Source: Deltaproteobacteria bacterium | Lineage (GTDB): Bacteria > Desulfobacterota > Syntrophobacteria > BM002 | NCBI GenBank assembly: GCA_020347625.1 | Contig: CP070735.1 | Location: 2,416,976 to 2,457,660, forward strand | DNA: 40,685 bases | Direction: 5' to 3' | Part shown: piece by piece, positions 25,710-33,996 of the stretch | How the letters are laid out: each line of letters opens with the position of its first letter | Numbering within the stretch: the first letter of the stretch is position 1 | The notes under the pieces: generated by a model | What the model saw: only the letters and a program-made list of their open reading frames with translations | Told to the model about the DNA's origin: nothing | Databases searched by the model: none | Translations under genes and position numbers: made by a program

Positions 25710-28700
25710 ATGCACATTAAGCAGCTCGAACTCTTCGGATTCAAGTCATTTGTCGACAAAGCCACCGTCACCTTTTCCACCGGAATCTGTGCGGTGGTGG
25801 GACCCAATGGCTGTGGTAAGAGCAACATCGTCGACGCCATTCGTTGGGTTCTGGGAGAGCAGAGCGCTAAACAACTCCGGGGCAAGTTCATGGAGGAGGT
25901 TATTTTTAGCGGTGCCAATGGACGCCCGTCGCTGAATTTTGCTGAGGTTTCGCTAGTCCTCTCCAATGAGGATGGCAAGGCGCCCCCCCCGTACCAAGAA
26001 TACAGCGAAATCATGATCACGCGTCGCCTTTTTCGCTCGGGAGATAGTGAATACTTAATCAACAAAATCCCTTGTCGCCGCATGGATATTCGCAGACTAT
26101 TTATGGACGTGGGCGTCGGGCATCGTCACTATGCCATTATAGAGCAAGGCAAGATCAGCCACGTTGTTGAGTCCAAACCAGATGATATCCGCGCCCTCAT
26201 TGAGGAAGCTGCCGGAATCACCAAGTTCAAACTCAAGAAGAAGGCCGCCCTCCGAAAGATCGAGCTGACCAAACAGAACCTTCTCCGTCTGGGTGACATT
26301 GTCGCAGAAGTTTCACGTCAGCTCTCGAGTCTGAAGCGTCAGGCCCAGAGAGCAAGCCGCTATCGCACCCTCAAGAAAGAGATTAAACAGATTGAAATCA
26401 CTCGCGCCCTGCACCACTATTGGCAGTGGCGGAATAAATTGGAACTTCTGGAACAAAACCTGGGCTCTTTACAGGATTCTCAAGCTGAGCGAGCCGCGCA
26501 ACTGGGCAGATTGGACGCCGATTTAACGGATCGATCCAGTCAGATGCACGAATTGGAGGAGAATCTCCAGCAGCGGAGAGAAGCGCTTTTTCAGCTAAGA
26601 AACTCAATCAGTAGCGACGAGAGCAGCCTACTCTATTTGCGGCGTCAAACAATAGAATTGGAGGAGAGACAGCAGCGTTTGTTTCAAGATATCCAGGAGC
26701 AAGAGGAACGTCAGGCGCAACTCACCCAGGAAAGGGAGCATATCGTTGACGAACAACGAGAGTTGGCAGAAGCTTGCTCCCAGGCTGAAATCCTCGCCAG
26801 AGAGCTGGAGACTGAATTAAATAGAGAGAAAGCACGTTTCAATCAGCTGACCGATCGATTGGATGCAGAAAAGAGTGATCTGGTAGATCTGTTGGGAGAA
26901 ATGGCGCGGGTTCGTAATGATCAGTTGTCCTTGCGAAAACGGCTCGAGGATCTCCAGCGCCGCCAGAACCGGTGTAGGCTTGAATATGAGGGCCTCGAGG
27001 AAAAGTCTAACGAGTTGCAACCACTTAGGCTGAGGTTGGAAAAGGAAAAATCAGCCATTGAAGCCGAGACTGAGAAACTGTCAGACGAGTTAAATTCTCT
27101 TAACCAAGAGAAACAAGAGTTTATACAGGCCCGAAATGAGTGCGCTGAGAAAATAAGCGGCTTGGAAAGTATTTACAACCAGCAACAATCTCAGCTCCAG
27201 GTGCTCTTAGAGATGGAAAGTTCCTACGCCTGGTTTAGCGACGCGGTTAGAGCGCTGATGAACGCCAGGGATGAGGATGAACTCAAGTGCAGCATCCGCG
27301 GTGCAGTGGCCGAAATGTTGGAAGTGGATCCCAGTCATCGCCAGGCGGTTGAGGCAGTGCTCGGTGGCCGGTTGCAGGCTTTAGTTGTGGATTCGCTCAG
27401 CGATGCATGTACAGCCCTTGAACACTTGAAAAGCACCGGGAGCGGCCGGAATCATTTCATTCCTCTATCTGTTGCCAATAAGTCGCCTGAACCTGTCGCT
27501 AGTGGTGAAGGCCCTGTTCCGCTCGCCAGTTTGATTAGGCCACGTCCGGGTTATGAGACCATTATTCACCACCTTTTCTCCAAAGTACTCTTTTGCTCAG
27601 ACCTTCAGCAAGCGCTGTCATGCTGGCAGTCTCATCCTCACACGTTTGTTTTGGTTACCTCTGAAGGTGACTTGGTAGCCCAGGACGGGACACTCTGGGG
27701 GGGAAGCCAAGAACAGCAGATAAGCATCTTGGAAAAACAGGAGGAGAGGAAAAATCTCGAAGCCAAGGTTGCAGGTTCGGCGGAAAAGCTACAGGCGGGA
27801 CAAGACAAGTTACGGAAAATTGAAGAGCAGCTTGTTGAGTTTACCTCACGATTCCAGACAATTCAGGACCAGCAGCAGAAGCTACGTGATCGATTCATGG
27901 AACAGGAAAAAGAGCACTTCCGTCTTGAGACCGAACAGCAAAGAATCACGGAGCGGCTAGCGGTACTTGATATGGAGAAAGATCACGATGAGGAAGAGGG
28001 CTCTCAACTCCAGATGGAGCGTGGCCAAAATGAACAGGAACTCGAGGCATTGGAAAAACGCCGCCAGGAACTGGAGGACGAACTAGCAGAAGCTCAACAC
28101 CAACGCCAAGAACTGGAACAAGTAGTGGACAACCTCCGGGAAAAAACAACCGCTCAGCAGGTTACAGTTGGCGCGCTTGTAGAGAAAAAAGAGGCAGCCC
28201 GCTCCAGTCATCAGCGGCTGGAGGAATACTCTGCGGAAGGCGACAGACGGCTCCAGCTGCTTCGGAGAGAGCGAGAAACCTGTCAGCAGCAGGTAGAGCA
28301 GTTAAGAGTAGAACAAAGCGAGACCCAAAAGCGACTTGAGGAGGCGCAGGGACAACTGCAGGAGCGAGAAAAGCTTCTCAGGAGTGAAGAGGACCACTGG
28401 CGTAAATTTGAAGATCAGCAGCATGCACTGGAATCGCGCAGGACGAAGATCCTTCAGCAAGACAAAGAACAGGAGCAGGAGGTTCAAAATCTGCGCCAAG
28501 AAATCACTGAACTCAACTTAAAGATCCAGTACCTCCTGCATCAGACCCAGGAACGCTACTATCTGGATCTCACCACCGAAAGCCCGCCTGACATGGAAGA
28601 ACCCATCGACCTCGACAGATTCGAGGAGAAAGTGCAGCGGCTCCGCGATCGAGTAGCGCGCATCGGCGAGGTCAACCTAACAGCCATAGAAGAGTACGAA

Positions 28701-29285
28701 GAGCAGCAGCAACGTCATGACTTCCTCACCGCTCAACGGGACGATCTAGTTCAGTCACTGGATGGTCTAAAAAAGGCAATTTCACGCATCAACCGGACCA
28801 CCCGCAGGCGGTTTCTCAAAACCCTTGAAGCGGTAAATCGCAAGCTTTCTGAGGTCTTTCCTCTTCTCTTCAATGGAGGCAGTGGCCATTTGCAGTTGTT
28901 GAACGACCGTGACCCACTGGAGGCTGGAATCGAAATTCTGGTGCATCCCCCTGGCAAACGGCTGACCAGCATGAGTCTGCTTTCGGGTGGAGAGAAGGCC
29001 CTGGCCGCGGCCGCACTCCTTTTTTCTCTTTATATGATAAAACCCAGTCCATTTTGCGTTCTGGATGAGGTAGATGCCCCGTTGGATGAAGCCAATATTG
29101 ACCGCTTTATTGAAGTGCTTAGGAAAATTAGCCAAGAATCACAGATTATTATGGTCACCCACAACAAAAGAACCATGGAGATCTCAGATGTTCTTCTGGG
29201 TGTAACCATGGAAGAGCCGGGTATTTCCAAGATCATATCAGTTAACTTTCAGGGTATTCCTGAGACCCATGGTCAAATGGTTTAA
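25710..29285 (+). CDS. smc: Chromosome partition protein SMC
   Basis: SMC, 1191 aa, is an ATPase of the condensin-like SMC-ScpAB complex that folds and segregates the chromosome. Walker A GPNGCGKSN lies at residues 31-39. Two long coiled-coil arms (about 165-510 and 680-1010, rich in Gln/Glu) flank a hinge at about 525-665. The ABC signature LLSGGEKALAAAAL is at about 1089 and Walker B with D-loop (FCVLDEVDAPLDEANIDRF) at about 1117. The ATG at 25710 starts the conserved MHIKQLELFGFKSF; its ribosome binding site is weak. Its last 17 bases overlap ftsY. The scpA and scpB genes are not nearby. Confidence 0.97.
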   Translation: MHIKQLELFGFKSFVDKATVTFSTGICAVVGPNGCGKSNIVDAIRWVLGEQSAKQLRGKFMEEVIFSGANGRPSLNFAEVSLVLSNEDGKAPPPYQEYSEIMITRRLFRSGDSEYLINKIPCRRMDIRRLFMDVGVGHRHYAIIEQGKISHVVESKPDDIRALIEEAAGITKFKLKKKAALRKIELTKQNLLRLGDIVAEVSRQLSSLKRQAQRASRYRTLKKEIKQIEITRALHHYWQWRNKLELLEQNLGSLQDSQAERAAQLGRLDADLTDRSSQMHELEENLQQRREALFQLRNSISSDESSLLYLRRQTIELEERQQRLFQDIQEQEERQAQLTQEREHIVDEQRELAEACSQAEILARELETELNREKARFNQLTDRLDAEKSDLVDLLGEMARVRNDQLSLRKRLEDLQRRQNRCRLEYEGLEEKSNELQPLRLRLEKEKSAIEAETEKLSDELNSLNQEKQEFIQARNECAEKISGLESIYNQQQSQLQVLLEMESSYAWFSDAVRALMNARDEDELKCSIRGAVAEMLEVDPSHRQAVEAVLGGRLQALVVDSLSDACTALEHLKSTGSGRNHFIPLSVANKSPEPVASGEGPVPLASLIRPRPGYETIIHHLFSKVLFCSDLQQALSCWQSHPHTFVLVTSEGDLVAQDGTLWGGSQEQQISILEKQEERKNLEAKVAGSAEKLQAGQDKLRKIEEQLVEFTSRFQTIQDQQQKLRDRFMEQEKEHFRLETEQQRITERLAVLDMEKDHDEEEGSQLQMERGQNEQELEALEKRRQELEDELAEAQHQRQELEQVVDNLREKTTAQQVTVGALVEKKEAARSSHQRLEEYSAEGDRRLQLLRRERETCQQQVEQLRVEQSETQKRLEEAQGQLQEREKLLRSEEDHWRKFEDQQHALESRRTKILQQDKEQEQEVQNLRQEITELNLKIQYLLHQTQERYYLDLTTESPPDMEEPIDLDRFEEKVQRLRDRVARIGEVNLTAIEEYEEQQQRHDFLTAQRDDLVQSLDGLKKAISRINRTTRRRFLKTLEAVNRKLSEVFPLLFNGGSGHLQLLNDRDPLEAGIEILVHPPGKRLTSMSLLSGGEKALAAAALLFSLYMIKPSPFCVLDEVDAPLDEANIDRFIEVLRKISQESQIIMVTHNKRTMEISDVLLGVTMEEPGISKIISVNFQGIPETHGQMV

Positions 29286-30327
29286 GCGACAAAAGGAAGG
29301 CGACCCAGCCGAGAGCGCTGGTGAAAATAGAAGCGAAAGCCACCAGCCTCAGGAGAGCAACACTGCAGCCGATGATCACTCCGCTGAAAATTCGGTGGAG
29401 GCTGCCTCGGAAACTCCTTCAGGGTTTTTCAGCTATATGCGCCAGCGTCTCCAGAAGACGCGCCAGACGCTGGTGGGCCAAATCGACCGTCTGGTTCTCG
29501 GCAAGAAAGAAATTGATGAGCAAGTACTGGAGGAACTGGAAGAAGTGCTCATCACGTCTGATCTGGGGGTTGATACCACCCAGAAACTAGTTGCTTCCCT
29601 GGAGGAAAAACTGCACCGCAGGGAACTCACCCATGCTGATCGGTTGCTCATCCACTTGAAAGACGAAATCCACCGCTTCCTCAAGGTTCAGGCGCCAGCC
29701 CTGGATGTCTCCGCTCACACACCATTTGTGATCATGGCCGTTGGTGTCAACGGTGTCGGTAAAACCACCACCCTCGCAAAAATGGCTTTTCAGTATCAAA
29801 AGGTGGGCTTGCGACCGATGCTGGTCGCTGCTGATACCTTCCGAGCCGCCGCTATCGAACAACTAACGCACTGGGCGGAACGTGTGGGAGTTGATCTGAT
29901 CAAACAGAGCAGTGGTGCCGATCCAGCCGCCGTGGTCTACGATGCCATGGTTGCCGCTCAGGCCCGTGAGGTGGACGTGGTGCTGATAGACACGGCCGGT
30001 CGACTCCACACCAAGGTAAATCTCATGGAGGAACTCAAAAAGGTGAAGCGGGTTATTTCGAGCCAGATGGACACTGCTCCCCATGAGATTCTGCTAATTC
30101 TGGATGCCACAACCGGGCAGAATGCACTTTCTCAGGCACGGTTCTTCCATCAGGAGCTGGCGGTGTCTGGACTGGTACTAACCAAACTAGATGGCACGGC
30201 AAAGGGAGGTATCGTAGTGGGGGTGTGCCAGGAGTTCCAAATCCCAATCCGCTTTATTGGTTTAGGCGAGGGTCTGGATGACCTCAAGGAGTTCGACCCC
30301 GAACAATTCGTCGAAGCGCTTTTCTAA
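29269..30327 (+). CDS. ftsY: Signal recognition particle receptor FtsY
   Basis: FtsY, 352 aa, is the SRP receptor GTPase that docks ribosome-nascent-chain complexes at the membrane. An acidic N-terminal A region (about 1-50) precedes the N domain. The G domain follows with GVNGVGKTTTLAKMA, ADTFRAAAIEQL, LIDTAGRLHTK and LTKLDGTAKGG. The ATG at 29269 lies inside the end of smc (17-bp overlap), suggesting coupled translation. The smc-ftsY pair is also known from Firmicutes. No clear terminator follows. Confidence 0.97.
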   Translation: MVKWFKRQKEGDPAESAGENRSESHQPQESNTAADDHSAENSVEAASETPSGFFSYMRQRLQKTRQTLVGQIDRLVLGKKEIDEQVLEELEEVLITSDLGVDTTQKLVASLEEKLHRRELTHADRLLIHLKDEIHRFLKVQAPALDVSAHTPFVIMAVGVNGVGKTTTLAKMAFQYQKVGLRPMLVAADTFRAAAIEQLTHWAERVGVDLIKQSSGADPAAVVYDAMVAAQAREVDVVLIDTAGRLHTKVNLMEELKKVKRVISSQMDTAPHEILLILDATTGQNALSQARFFHQELAVSGLVLTKLDGTAKGGIVVGVCQEFQIPIRFIGLGEGLDDLKEFDPEQFVEALF

Positions 30328-30396
30328 TCCGTGCCTCTTCCTTTATTTTCCGTTGTTCTGACAATTCCGGGAAACAATCAAGATAACAGCCTCGTT

Positions 30397-30429
30397 GTCG
30401 GATCAACCCGCCTCGCGGAAGCATCCGAC
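30397..30429. other. Hairpin between ftsY and glgC
   Basis: GTCGGAT (30397-30403) pairs with ATCCGAC (30423-30429) around an inner CCGC-CTC-GCGG hairpin. There is no U-tract on either side, so it is not a standard terminator. It may mark the end of ftsY RNA or the glgC leader; only the pairing is seen. Confidence 0.3.
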
Positions 30430-30561
30430 CAAGGGCCGTCTACAAATAAAGAACCATAGACAACACGATCGGCAATGATTAGTTTGACAATTCGTCCATA
30501 CTCAGGGACCATAAGGTTAGCTACCCTTTTAGTAAAACCCCTAGCGAAATAGGATATGATC

Positions 30562-31842
30562 ATGAAAGACATCCTCGCCTTCGTTATGGCTGGTGGGAGG
30601 GGCGAAAGGCTAATGCCACTCACCCGAGACCGCACCAAGCCTGCTGTCCCCTTTGGAGGCATTTATAGACTTATCGACTTGCCTCTGAGCAACTGCATCA
30701 ACTCGCAGATATACAAGATCATCGTGTTGCCCCAATACAAGTCCCAGTCCCTCAATGACCATCTGGAAGACGGCTGGAATATCTTCAACCAGAAGCTCGG
30801 CCATTTCTTGAAGATCGTGCCACCCCAACAACGAATAGGCCTTGACTGGTACCGAGGTACAGCCGATTCCATTCGACAAAACCTCTATCTCCTTGAGCGT
30901 TATAAACCAAGCCACGTCCTGATTCTCTCCGGTGATCACATATACAAAATGGACTACAGCTTATTTCATCGCTATCATATGGCTAACAAGGCAGACGTCA
31001 CCATCTCGCTCCTGGAGGTTGGAACAGAACTGGCTCATCAGTTCGGTGTGGCTGAAGTGGACGAAGAGTTTCGCATTCTTGGTTTCCAGGAAAAGCCCAA
31101 GGAGGATCCCAAGACTATTCCTGGCGATCCCAACCACGTGCTCGCCTCTATGGGAATTTACCTCTTCCAGACAGAGACTCTCGTGGAAATCCTTCGATCA
31201 GGTAGTGAGGATGACTTCGGCCACGACATCATTCCTCAGCTGGTGGATTCCCATCGAATCTACGCCTATCCCTATCGGAAACAAAACCAGATCGAGGACT
31301 ACATATATGTCACCTTGGAAGATGGTGAACGCAAGTTGCAGTTGGAATCCCATACCCGGGATTCCGGCTATTGGCGGGATGTAGGAAATTTGGATGCTTA
31401 CTGGAACGCCAACATGGATCTCACCGGAGTGGATCCCTATTTTAACCTCTACGGCCGGAAGTGGCCCATTCACACCTACCAGGCAGCTGTACCGCCTGCC
31501 AAATTTGTCTTTGCTACCGAACGGCCGCAGGGCTATCGTGTGGGCAAGGCTCTGGATTCCCTGGTAGCTCCCGGCTGTATTGTCAGTGGTGTGGTCCGGA
31601 ATTCTGTGCTGGCCTATAACGTGATTGTACGGAGTTGGGCCACAGTTGATGAGTCAGTCATCATGGATGGTGTGGTAATAGGGCGTCACTGTAAGATTAA
31701 AAAGGCCATTATAGACAAGGAAAACGTAATACCTCCCAACACCGAAATCGGCTACAACCCTAGCGAGGACCGGAAAAACTTCAGCGTGACATCCAGGGGT
31801 ATCGTGGCGGTTCCCAAAGGATATTTTAGAGGGGAAGAATAG
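30562..31842 (+). CDS. glgC: Glucose-1-phosphate adenylyltransferase
   Basis: GlgC, 426 aa, makes ADP-glucose from ATP and glucose-1-phosphate, the committed step to glycogen. Visible motifs are AGGRGERLMPLTRDRTKPAV (nucleotidyltransferase loop), YRGTADSIRQN, LSGDHIYKMDY, the sugar-phosphate segment GFQEKPKEDP and YWRDVGNLDAYW, then a left-handed beta-helix C-terminus (VIMDGVVIGRHCKI). ATG 30562 is chosen because AGGA ends seven bases before it; the ATG at 30556 is only one base from that site. No other glg gene is in the window. It converges with gatA. Confidence 0.95.
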   Translation: MKDILAFVMAGGRGERLMPLTRDRTKPAVPFGGIYRLIDLPLSNCINSQIYKIIVLPQYKSQSLNDHLEDGWNIFNQKLGHFLKIVPPQQRIGLDWYRGTADSIRQNLYLLERYKPSHVLILSGDHIYKMDYSLFHRYHMANKADVTISLLEVGTELAHQFGVAEVDEEFRILGFQEKPKEDPKTIPGDPNHVLASMGIYLFQTETLVEILRSGSEDDFGHDIIPQLVDSHRIYAYPYRKQNQIEDYIYVTLEDGERKLQLESHTRDSGYWRDVGNLDAYWNANMDLTGVDPYFNLYGRKWPIHTYQAAVPPAKFVFATERPQGYRVGKALDSLVAPGCIVSGVVRNSVLAYNVIVRSWATVDESVIMDGVVIGRHCKIKKAIIDKENVIPPNTEIGYNPSEDRKNFSVTSRGIVAVPKGYFRGEE

Positions 31843-31893
31843 TAAATCAACAGATAGCTGACAGCTGGCACATTTATCACCTCACCCCATGCT

Positions 31894-33351
31894 TCATAGC
31901 GGTGGTCGTTTCTGGTGAAATTCGGTGTTCTTCTCGAAATTATAGCCCACTTGCAAGGCCAACCCCTCGTGGAAATGTGGCGCCAGGATCTGAAGTCCAA
32001 TGGGTAAGCCTTGACTGGTAAAGCCACAGGGTATTGACAATCCTGGAATTCCAGCCAGGCTGGCGGGCAGAGTGAAGACGTCTGAAAGGTACATTTGCAG
32101 GGGATCATCCACCTTCTCCCCCAAACCGAATGCTGCAGTCGGTGCCACCGGGGCAGCGAGCACCTGACATTGTTTGAAAGCCTGGAGAAAGTCATCGCGG
32201 ATCAGGGTGCGCACTTGGGAGGCCTTTTTATAGTAGGCGTCGTAGTACCCGGCTGACAGGGCATAGGTTCCTAGCATTATCCTCCTTTTCACTTCAGCAC
32301 CAAAACCCTCCGACCTGCTCTTTCGATACATCTCCATCAGGGTTTTTCTCTCCCGGCTACGTAAACCGTACTTCACCCCGTCGTAACGCGCTAAATTAGA
32401 GCTGGCCTCTGCCGGAGCGATAATGTAGTAGGCTGCTACACCGTATTCTGTATGAGGGAGGGAGACTTCGATAGCTCTGGCACCCAAGGCCTCAAGCACC
32501 CCAACGGCGTCCTTTACCGCCCGTTCCACATCCGGGTCCAACCCTTCAATAAAATACTCCCGGGGTATTCCCACAGTGATACCTTCCAGCCCCTCCACCA
32601 GACTCTGCTGATAGTCAGGAACCTCAGTCGGCACTGAAGTTGAATCACGATGGTCGTAGCCTGCAATTACATTCAGCAATAGGGCAGCATCTCTTACATC
32701 TTTGGCAATTGGGCCGATTTGATCGAGGGAGGAGGCAAAAGCCACTAGACCGTAGCGGGACACCCGTCCGTAAGTTGGCTTCAGGCCCACAACACCGCAA
32801 TGTGCAGCTGGCTGGCGAATTGAGCCCCCTGTATCTGAGCCGATGGCTGCGATGCTCTCATCGGTGGCCACCGCAGCTGCCGAACCGCCACTTGAGCCAC
32901 CGGGTATGTGGTTAAGATCCCAGGGATTGTGAGTGGGCCCAAAAGCTGAGTTCTCACATGAAGATCCCATGGCAAACTCATCCATATTCGTCTTACCCAG
33001 AAGAATGCCGCCAGCTTCTTTTATCTTTCGGGCGACGGTGGCGTCGAAAGGCGGCACAAAATTGGCGAGAATCTTTGAGCCACAAGTAGTCCGAATCCCT
33101 TTGGTACAAAGCACATCTTTAATCGCTATGGGCACTCCGGCAATAACCGCTGTGGTGTCCTGGTAGCCGCGCTGATCCCAGCTTCGCGCCTGTTCCATTG
33201 CAGCTTCTTCTGACAGAGAAATATAGGCAGCCACCTTGGGCTCCAACTTCCGAATTCTTTCAAACAGGGAACTCGTAACCTCTTCGGCAGTAACCTCTCC
33301 TCGAACCAGCAAGCTTTTCAACTCGTGTATGGTCAGTTCGTAAAGCTCCAT
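31894..33351 (-). CDS. gatA: Aspartyl/glutamyl-tRNA amidotransferase subunit A
   Basis: GatA, 485 aa, is the amidase subunit that frees ammonia from glutamine for amidation of Glu-tRNA(Gln) or Asp-tRNA(Asn). The Ser-cisSer-Lys catalytic set is visible: the lysine in IAIKDVLCTKG, and the serines in PGGSSGGSAAAVA and GSDTGGSIRQPA. The second of two adjacent ATGs (33351) is preferred because AGAGGT lies five bases before it; the first is at 33354. gatC lies upstream in the same direction but 270 bp away across an A+T-rich inverted repeat. gatB is not in the window. Confidence 0.96.
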   Translation of the reverse strand: MELYELTIHELKSLLVRGEVTAEEVTSSLFERIRKLEPKVAAYISLSEEAAMEQARSWDQRGYQDTTAVIAGVPIAIKDVLCTKGIRTTCGSKILANFVPPFDATVARKIKEAGGILLGKTNMDEFAMGSSCENSAFGPTHNPWDLNHIPGGSSGGSAAAVATDESIAAIGSDTGGSIRQPAAHCGVVGLKPTYGRVSRYGLVAFASSLDQIGPIAKDVRDAALLLNVIAGYDHRDSTSVPTEVPDYQQSLVEGLEGITVGIPREYFIEGLDPDVERAVKDAVGVLEALGARAIEVSLPHTEYGVAAYYIIAPAEASSNLARYDGVKYGLRSRERKTLMEMYRKSRSEGFGAEVKRRIMLGTYALSAGYYDAYYKKASQVRTLIRDDFLQAFKQCQVLAAPVAPTAAFGLGEKVDDPLQMYLSDVFTLPASLAGIPGLSIPCGFTSQGLPIGLQILAPHFHEGLALQVGYNFEKNTEFHQKRPPL

Positions 33352-33414
33352 CATCTACCTCTTCTGTACCTAAGGCGAAAAACCCTCCGCATATTATTCA
33401 TGCCCTCCGACAGA

Positions 33415-33612
33415 ACACTAAGGACTAGGCACTATGCACTAAGCACTACCAAAAAAATGATTCGCTAGCTCAAAATTCCAGGTTCGAAGTATACAGTTTG
33501 AGTCTCAAAATTACGAAAATTAAATTTAAAGTTATTTCTCAGAAAAATATTATTTAGCAACTTTTTTCAAATACTTAAAGTTATCTAATAAAAGTGCTTA
33601 GTGCCTAGTGTC
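33415..33612. repeat. CACTANG heptad inverted repeat between gatC and gatA
   Basis: Left arm 33415-33450 is CACTAAG GACTAGG CACTATG CACTAAG CACTACC (period 7). Right arm 33591-33612 is its inverse (GTGCTTAGTGCCTAGTG). The 140-base spacer is strikingly A+T-rich, unlike the surrounding genes. It separates gatC from gatA, which are usually adjacent. Confidence 0.65.
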
Positions 33613-33621
33613 TCCTCCGCG

Positions 33622-33906
33622 CTAAATGACTTTTGGCACAATGAACTCGGCGTCATTCGCCTCTGGAGCGTTTTCCAAAGACTCTTTCCGTGGTAAGGAT
33701 TCCTCTACCAGATCCTCCCGAAAAGCGTTATGCAGATCAATGGCATGTGAAGTGGGAACAACCTCGGTAGTGTCCAACTCATTGAGTTTCTCCATGTATA
33801 ACAAGATCCGGTTCATCTGCTCTGTTAGGTGCTGTTTCTCGTCAGCACTAACCTCCAGACGAGCCAGTCGTGCCACGTGTTCTACCTCATCCAGGGTAAT
33901 TTTCAT
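33622..33906 (-). CDS. gatC: Aspartyl/glutamyl-tRNA amidotransferase subunit C
   Basis: GatC, 94 aa, is the small belt subunit that holds GatA and GatB together. The sequence MKITLDEVEHVARLARLEVS, the MNRILLYMEKLNELDT segment and the PTSHAIDLHNAFREDLV segment are typical, and the C-terminus has the usual FIVPKVI ending. Length is normal (about 95 aa). The ATG has GGGGGTT about eight bases upstream. gatA is downstream in the same direction. Confidence 0.95.
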   Translation of the reverse strand: MKITLDEVEHVARLARLEVSADEKQHLTEQMNRILLYMEKLNELDTTEVVPTSHAIDLHNAFREDLVEESLPRKESLENAPEANDAEFIVPKVI

Positions 33907-33996
33907 TGTTCAACCCCCAAAATAATATTACCCTCCAGCTTTCAGCTCCACAGTTTCATGTGCCTAGTGCAATCTGCCCGCTGTATTATGCCGTAA

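Noticed and set aside
33470-33500. tRNA-like GGTTCGAA word
   Set aside because: No acceptor or anticodon stems can be drawn around it.
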